Of a DNA stretch of 64,000 nucleotides, positions 61,545 to 64,000 are shown piece after piece (the first letter of the stretch is position 1; the number at the start of each line of letters is the position of its first letter). Made by a program: the position numbers and the translations under genes. Source of the DNA: Palleronia sp. LCG004 (lineage in GTDB: Bacteria > Pseudomonadota > Alphaproteobacteria > Rhodobacterales > Rhodobacteraceae); assembly GCF_032931615.1 (NCBI RefSeq), contig NZ_CP136759.1, positions 1,364,001 through 1,428,000 of the forward strand, given 5' to 3'. The notes beneath the pieces were generated by a model that worked only from the letters and a program-made list of their open reading frames with translations, had not been told where the DNA came from and searched no databases.

Positions 61545-61893
61545 CAGACATGCGTCCCTTGGGAGAGGTCATTTTTGTGGTTCGACGGCATGGTAACTTC
61601 CCTCGGTCGGACGCTTATCATATATAGAAATCAAGAAATTTTGCACTGCCCGGGGGATATTGGGCCTCCGGCCCAAGGCCTGAGCGCCTGCGGGGCAAGG
61701 CATCACTGCCGCCCCGGGGAGAGGCGCTTGTGCCTCCCAAAGCAGATTCCCCACAATCATACTCCTCCGAATAGACGCAGTGTCGAGTAACCCAAAATGA
61801 AGCTTGGGGGGGGGCGCTATGGCCCCCCGGAGCGATTTGCTAAGGCGCTCGCAAGCCAGCATATGTAAGCCATCGCATACGACGGAGACGAAA
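61545..61893. other. Intergenic region with a cluster of hairpins
   Basis: Four perfect hairpins: TTGGGCC/GGCCCAA (61660-61676), CGGGGC/GCCCCG (61691-61716), GAGGC/GCCTC (61721-61736) and GGGGGGC/GCCCCCC (61809-61828). The first part (61600-61650) is AT-rich. The hairpins lie immediately upstream of the winged-helix gene at 61894. Confidence 0.65.
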
Positions 61894-62385
61894 ATGGCGG
61901 ACCAGAAAAAGGAGGCGCAACTCCAGAAAGAACTGCGCACGAACGAGAAGAAGTGGTCGAAGGAGTTGATGGCTCCCGGGTTCACCGTAATCCCCAATGT
62001 CATCGTGACGCGCATGCAGGCTCTCGGCCTCGACGCCATGGACCTCGCCATCATCGTCTATCTTTCGACCTATTGGTGGACTCCCGAGGGTCTACCGCGT
62101 CCCTCGAAGAAGACCATGGCGAGCGCCTTGGGGTGTGATCCCAGCACGATCCGGAAAAGGATTCAGAAGCTCGAGGCCGGAGGGCTTCTACAACGTATCG
62201 AGCGCCGTGAAGGTTTATCAGGCTCGAAGCCGAACGAGTATTCCTTCGCCGGTTTGATCGAGGCGGCCACGCCCTACGCCCAGGAAGAGGTTCAGGAACG
62301 CGAAACAAAGCTCGCCGCCCGAAACGCAAAGGCGAAGCGCAAGGGTCGGCCCAAGCTGAAGGTAGTCAAGAACAAGGACGAGTGA
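61894..62385 (+). CDS. Winged-helix DNA-binding protein (HTH_36-like)
   Basis: 163 residues from ATG 61894, with GACGGAGACG upstream. Highly charged N-terminus (MADQKKEAQLQKELRTNEKK), then a winged helix: MQALGLDAMDLAIIVYLSTY, RPSKKTMASALGCDPSTIRK and RIQKLEAGGLLQRIERREGL. The C-terminus is a basic coil (KAKRKGRPKLKVVKNK). Proteins of this sort regulate plasmid, phage or island genes, and a few act in replication. It overlaps the following gene start region (TGATG), so they form a translation-coupled pair. Confidence 0.8.
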   Translation: MADQKKEAQLQKELRTNEKKWSKELMAPGFTVIPNVIVTRMQALGLDAMDLAIIVYLSTYWWTPEGLPRPSKKTMASALGCDPSTIRKRIQKLEAGGLLQRIERREGLSGSKPNEYSFAGLIEAATPYAQEEVQERETKLAARNAKAKRKGRPKLKVVKNKDE

Positions 62386-62921
62386 TGGCGTTTTTCCGCA
62401 ATAAGAAAATACGGGGGGTCATCTACGATTTCGCCCACCTTGAACCCATGACCTTCCAAGTCGCGGACCAAGGGCAGGACTTCCATGTTCAGGTGGAATA
62501 CAGCTGCCACGTATTCACCGAGAAATTCGATCCGGCGGCGCACACGCCGGACCTGCGGTATAACCATCCTGGAGAACCGCAGGAACGTGCCTTTTGTCTT
62601 GATCGATATGAGCAGTCGAAGTTTCTCCCCGGGCTTCTCGCGGGCCTCAGAGGGCATTCTGTCTACGACAGCGACCGGGCGACATACTTCGTTGTGAAGG
62701 GGATCGGAAACGCGCCCAACGTCCAGACCTATGTCTGCTTCTTTGCGGCAGTCCGTGCCAAGAAGCAGGGGGTGGATGTGCACCTCAAGGTCCGGTCAGC
62801 TTACTCGAAGGACCGCTTGGTGCGGACCGCGCGGCCAATACACTTCCCTACGTTGATCAGGAGCGTAGCGAACGGACAGCAGGTCCAGTTCGGCCCGCCC
62901 TCACAGATCAAACGGCGCTGA
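62385..62921 (+). CDS. Conserved protein of unknown function paired with the winged-helix gene
   Basis: 178 residues from ATG 62385, which overlaps the previous stop by one base. Sequence blocks include RGVIYDFAHLEPMTFQVADQ, VEYSCHVFTEKFDPAAHTPD, ERAFCLDRYEQSKFLPGLLA, YFVVKGIGNAPNVQTYVCFF and KVRSAYSKDRLVR. It has no signal peptide or transmembrane helix. The His/Cys/Tyr-rich blocks and the YSKD motif suggest an enzyme-like fold, possibly a nuclease or toxin-like partner, but I recognise no named family. The pairing with a DNA-binding protein on accessory DNA is the main clue. Confidence 0.75.
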   Translation: MAFFRNKKIRGVIYDFAHLEPMTFQVADQGQDFHVQVEYSCHVFTEKFDPAAHTPDLRYNHPGEPQERAFCLDRYEQSKFLPGLLAGLRGHSVYDSDRATYFVVKGIGNAPNVQTYVCFFAAVRAKKQGVDVHLKVRSAYSKDRLVRTARPIHFPTLIRSVANGQQVQFGPPSQIKRR

Positions 62922-62935
62922 TCAGAAACAAAAAT

Positions 62936-63127
62936 AGGCTCCGCAGAGCCTACCTTGTGGAGCTTTAGGCTCCGGTCGGGACCACCTTGCACCTCACAGA
63001 GGATCGGCTTGCACCGATGTGGCCGCTGTATTGCCCTTTCAGGCTCACCCGATCATGAGCGGCGAGACAAGATATAGCGTAGAAGCGCGAGTATATCAAG
63101 CCTCCCGGGGAGGCACACACCCCCCGG
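62936..63127. other. Hairpins downstream of the winged-helix pair
   Basis: AGGCTC-CGCA-GAGCCT (62936-62951), GGAGC-TTTAG-GCTCC (62959-62973) and CCCGGGG/CCCCGGG (63103-63127). The first lies 15 bases after the stop and could end transcription. With the upstream cluster they bracket the two-gene unit. Confidence 0.55.
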
Positions 63128-63184
63128 GCTACATAAATATCGTCTATATGCAAACCGTTAACATATAGTATTGCACGAGTTCGA

Positions 63185-63952
63185 TCAGACTTTATCTGGC
63201 GGTTTTTCCTGTTGCGCTGGCCTCCGCGCGTCGACTATGCGCAGCAGATGGCTGGCGAGCGTGACGATCTCGATCGCCTCGCCGGCATCCTCCATGGCGA
63301 CGTTCCGATGCGAGTGTGGGTTTTTGTAGGAGCCCATGGCACCGATGAAGAGGTGCATGAGCCCGTCCTCTTCGGCCGTGTCGGCCTCGGAGTCCCGCAG
63401 CGGCCCACCCTGCCCGAAGGCAGCCTGCATGAGCTTTGTGCCGACCTGTTTCTGCGCGAGCCCCCCGGCCTCGCGCACCGCGATCTCGACGGCCCGCATA
63501 GCCTCGAAGACGGCGGATGCGAACCGCCCTCGAACGAAGGAGAGCCAGGCTTCCTCGGCGATCGCGGGATGCAGAAGATCGCGGTTCAGGCACCGGGCCA
63601 ACTGGAACTGTCGGAAGTCCTCTTCGGATTGGAACCGCCGGGCGCGCCGGCTGAGGACCGACCAGCCCGTCGATCCGGGTTGCGGCACCAGAAGAGCCTG
63701 GGCCTCCAGCCAGGCGAAGGCCTCGGTTACAGCAAGCGCGATTTCCTCCCTCGCTTCCGGTGGATACCCTTGGCCCCCGCGAACACTCGAGGCACCGCTG
63801 GTGATCTCCGAAATGCAGTTGTGCACGCTGATCGGGCGAGGCTCCCGCTCGATCCGGTCGCGCAGCAGGATCAAGATCGTGCCGGCCAGTTCCTCGGGTT
63901 CGAGGGCGAGCAGAGCGTCCGGGTCCGTGATTGTCGTGTGGAGTTCTCTCAT
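63185..63952 (-). CDS. TIGR02391 (Ymh) family protein
   Basis: 255 residues. The C-terminal domain carries the Ymh signature: NRDLLHPAIAEEAWLSFVRG, FASAVFEAMRAVEIAVREAG, GTKLMQAAFGQGGPL and LFIGAMGSYKNPHSHRNVAM. The N-terminal 100 residues are a helical domain. Ymh-domain proteins occur on islands and beside restriction or defence genes, and the fold is related to HEPN-like RNases in many analyses, though catalysis is not shown for this one. A perfect 10-bp inverted repeat lies 11 bases upstream of the start, so it is likely autoregulated or controlled by a local repressor. Confidence 0.85.
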   Translation of the reverse strand: MRELHTTITDPDALLALEPEELAGTILILLRDRIEREPRPISVHNCISEITSGASSVRGGQGYPPEAREEIALAVTEAFAWLEAQALLVPQPGSTGWSVLSRRARRFQSEEDFRQFQLARCLNRDLLHPAIAEEAWLSFVRGRFASAVFEAMRAVEIAVREAGGLAQKQVGTKLMQAAFGQGGPLRDSEADTAEEDGLMHLFIGAMGSYKNPHSHRNVAMEDAGEAIEIVTLASHLLRIVDARRPAQQEKPPDKV

Positions 63953-63963
63953 GCCCCCAGTAG

Positions 63964-63989
63964 TATCCGATAACCCTTCTTATCGGATA
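63964..63989. promoter_or_regulatory. Perfect inverted repeat upstream of the Ymh gene
   Basis: TATCCGATAA (63964-63973) and TTATCGGATA (63980-63989) form 10-bp arms around CCCTTC, 11 bases from the start codon on the minus strand. The position suits an operator overlapping the promoter or leader. Confidence 0.65.
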
Positions 63990-64000
63990 GTAACGGAGAC

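Noticed and set aside
1..64000. tRNA, rRNA or riboswitch genes
   Set aside because: I looked for cloverleaf-like and known leader patterns and found none I could support by eye.

Overview
The window is GC-rich DNA from an alphaproteobacterium, most likely a Rhodobacteraceae (Roseobacter-group) species. This rests on family-level recognition of the proteins and gene orders: a carnitine cluster with a dehydrogenase-thioesterase fusion, urtABCDE, LuxR-type regulators and RTX proteins. No rRNA or tRNA gene and no CRISPR array was seen.

Layout. 1-6.1 kb: a truncated PAS sensor kinase behind a small periplasmic molybdopterin-fold protein (minus strand), a divergent NarL/FixJ response regulator, a tiny membrane peptide and a secreted RTX/DUF4114 protein. 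6.3-15.8 kb: a complete L-carnitine catabolic cluster, with a GlxA/CdhR-type regulator divergent from cdhC (BKACE), a Tat-exported binding protein, a cdhA-cdhB fusion, two permeases, a double ATPase and an esterase. It is served by a peptide-family (Dpp/Opp) ABC transporter. 16.1-22.1 kb: the urea transporter urtABCDE, with no urease genes in the window. 22.2-26.8 kb: a scrapyard of decayed genes: an IS110 remnant, an aminoglycoside-acetyltransferase-like pseudogene, an intact GNAT, and an IS3-type element inserted in another IS3 remnant. 27.2-32.7 kb: an RpiR-regulated ferric/sugar-phosphate-type ABC transporter with a histidine phosphatase. 32.9-40.2 kb: a tyrosine recombinase, then an adenylation-carrier-reductase enzyme, an SDR, a GNAT, an Hsp31-like protein and a LuxR solo. 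This block is bounded by a 24-bp direct repeat. 40.4-45 kb: a poly-gamma-glutamate-hydrolase-like protein, a class II amidotransferase, a TetR gene split by an amber codon, and oleate hydratase. 45.3-49.6 kb: an FtsH/M41 remnant and a compact cluster of four exported or membrane proteins, including a trypsin-fold protease. 49.8-51 kb: a broken recombinase and an effector-like fragment. 51-60.1 kb: an IclR-controlled catabolic operon (RidA, PLP enzyme, amidohydrolase, peptide-type ABC transporter) whose substrate I cannot name. 60.1-64 kb: IS remnants, a frameshifted abortive-infection protein, a winged-helix/unknown gene pair between hairpin clusters, and a Ymh (TIGR02391) protein behind a perfect inverted repeat.

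How it works together. The intact parts are mostly uptake-plus-catabolism modules (carnitine, urea, sugar-phosphate-like, unknown amide/amino-acid compound), each with its own local regulator. Three of the four binding-protein genes are followed by strong intercistronic hairpins, which would favour high binding-protein levels. The accessory stretches between modules hold decaying IS elements, recombinases and defence-like genes. The best candidates for something undescribed are the IclR operon, the carrier-bound reductase locus between direct repeats, the 42-bp palindromic inserts in a transposase, the secreted four-gene cluster and the winged-helix pair at the right end.
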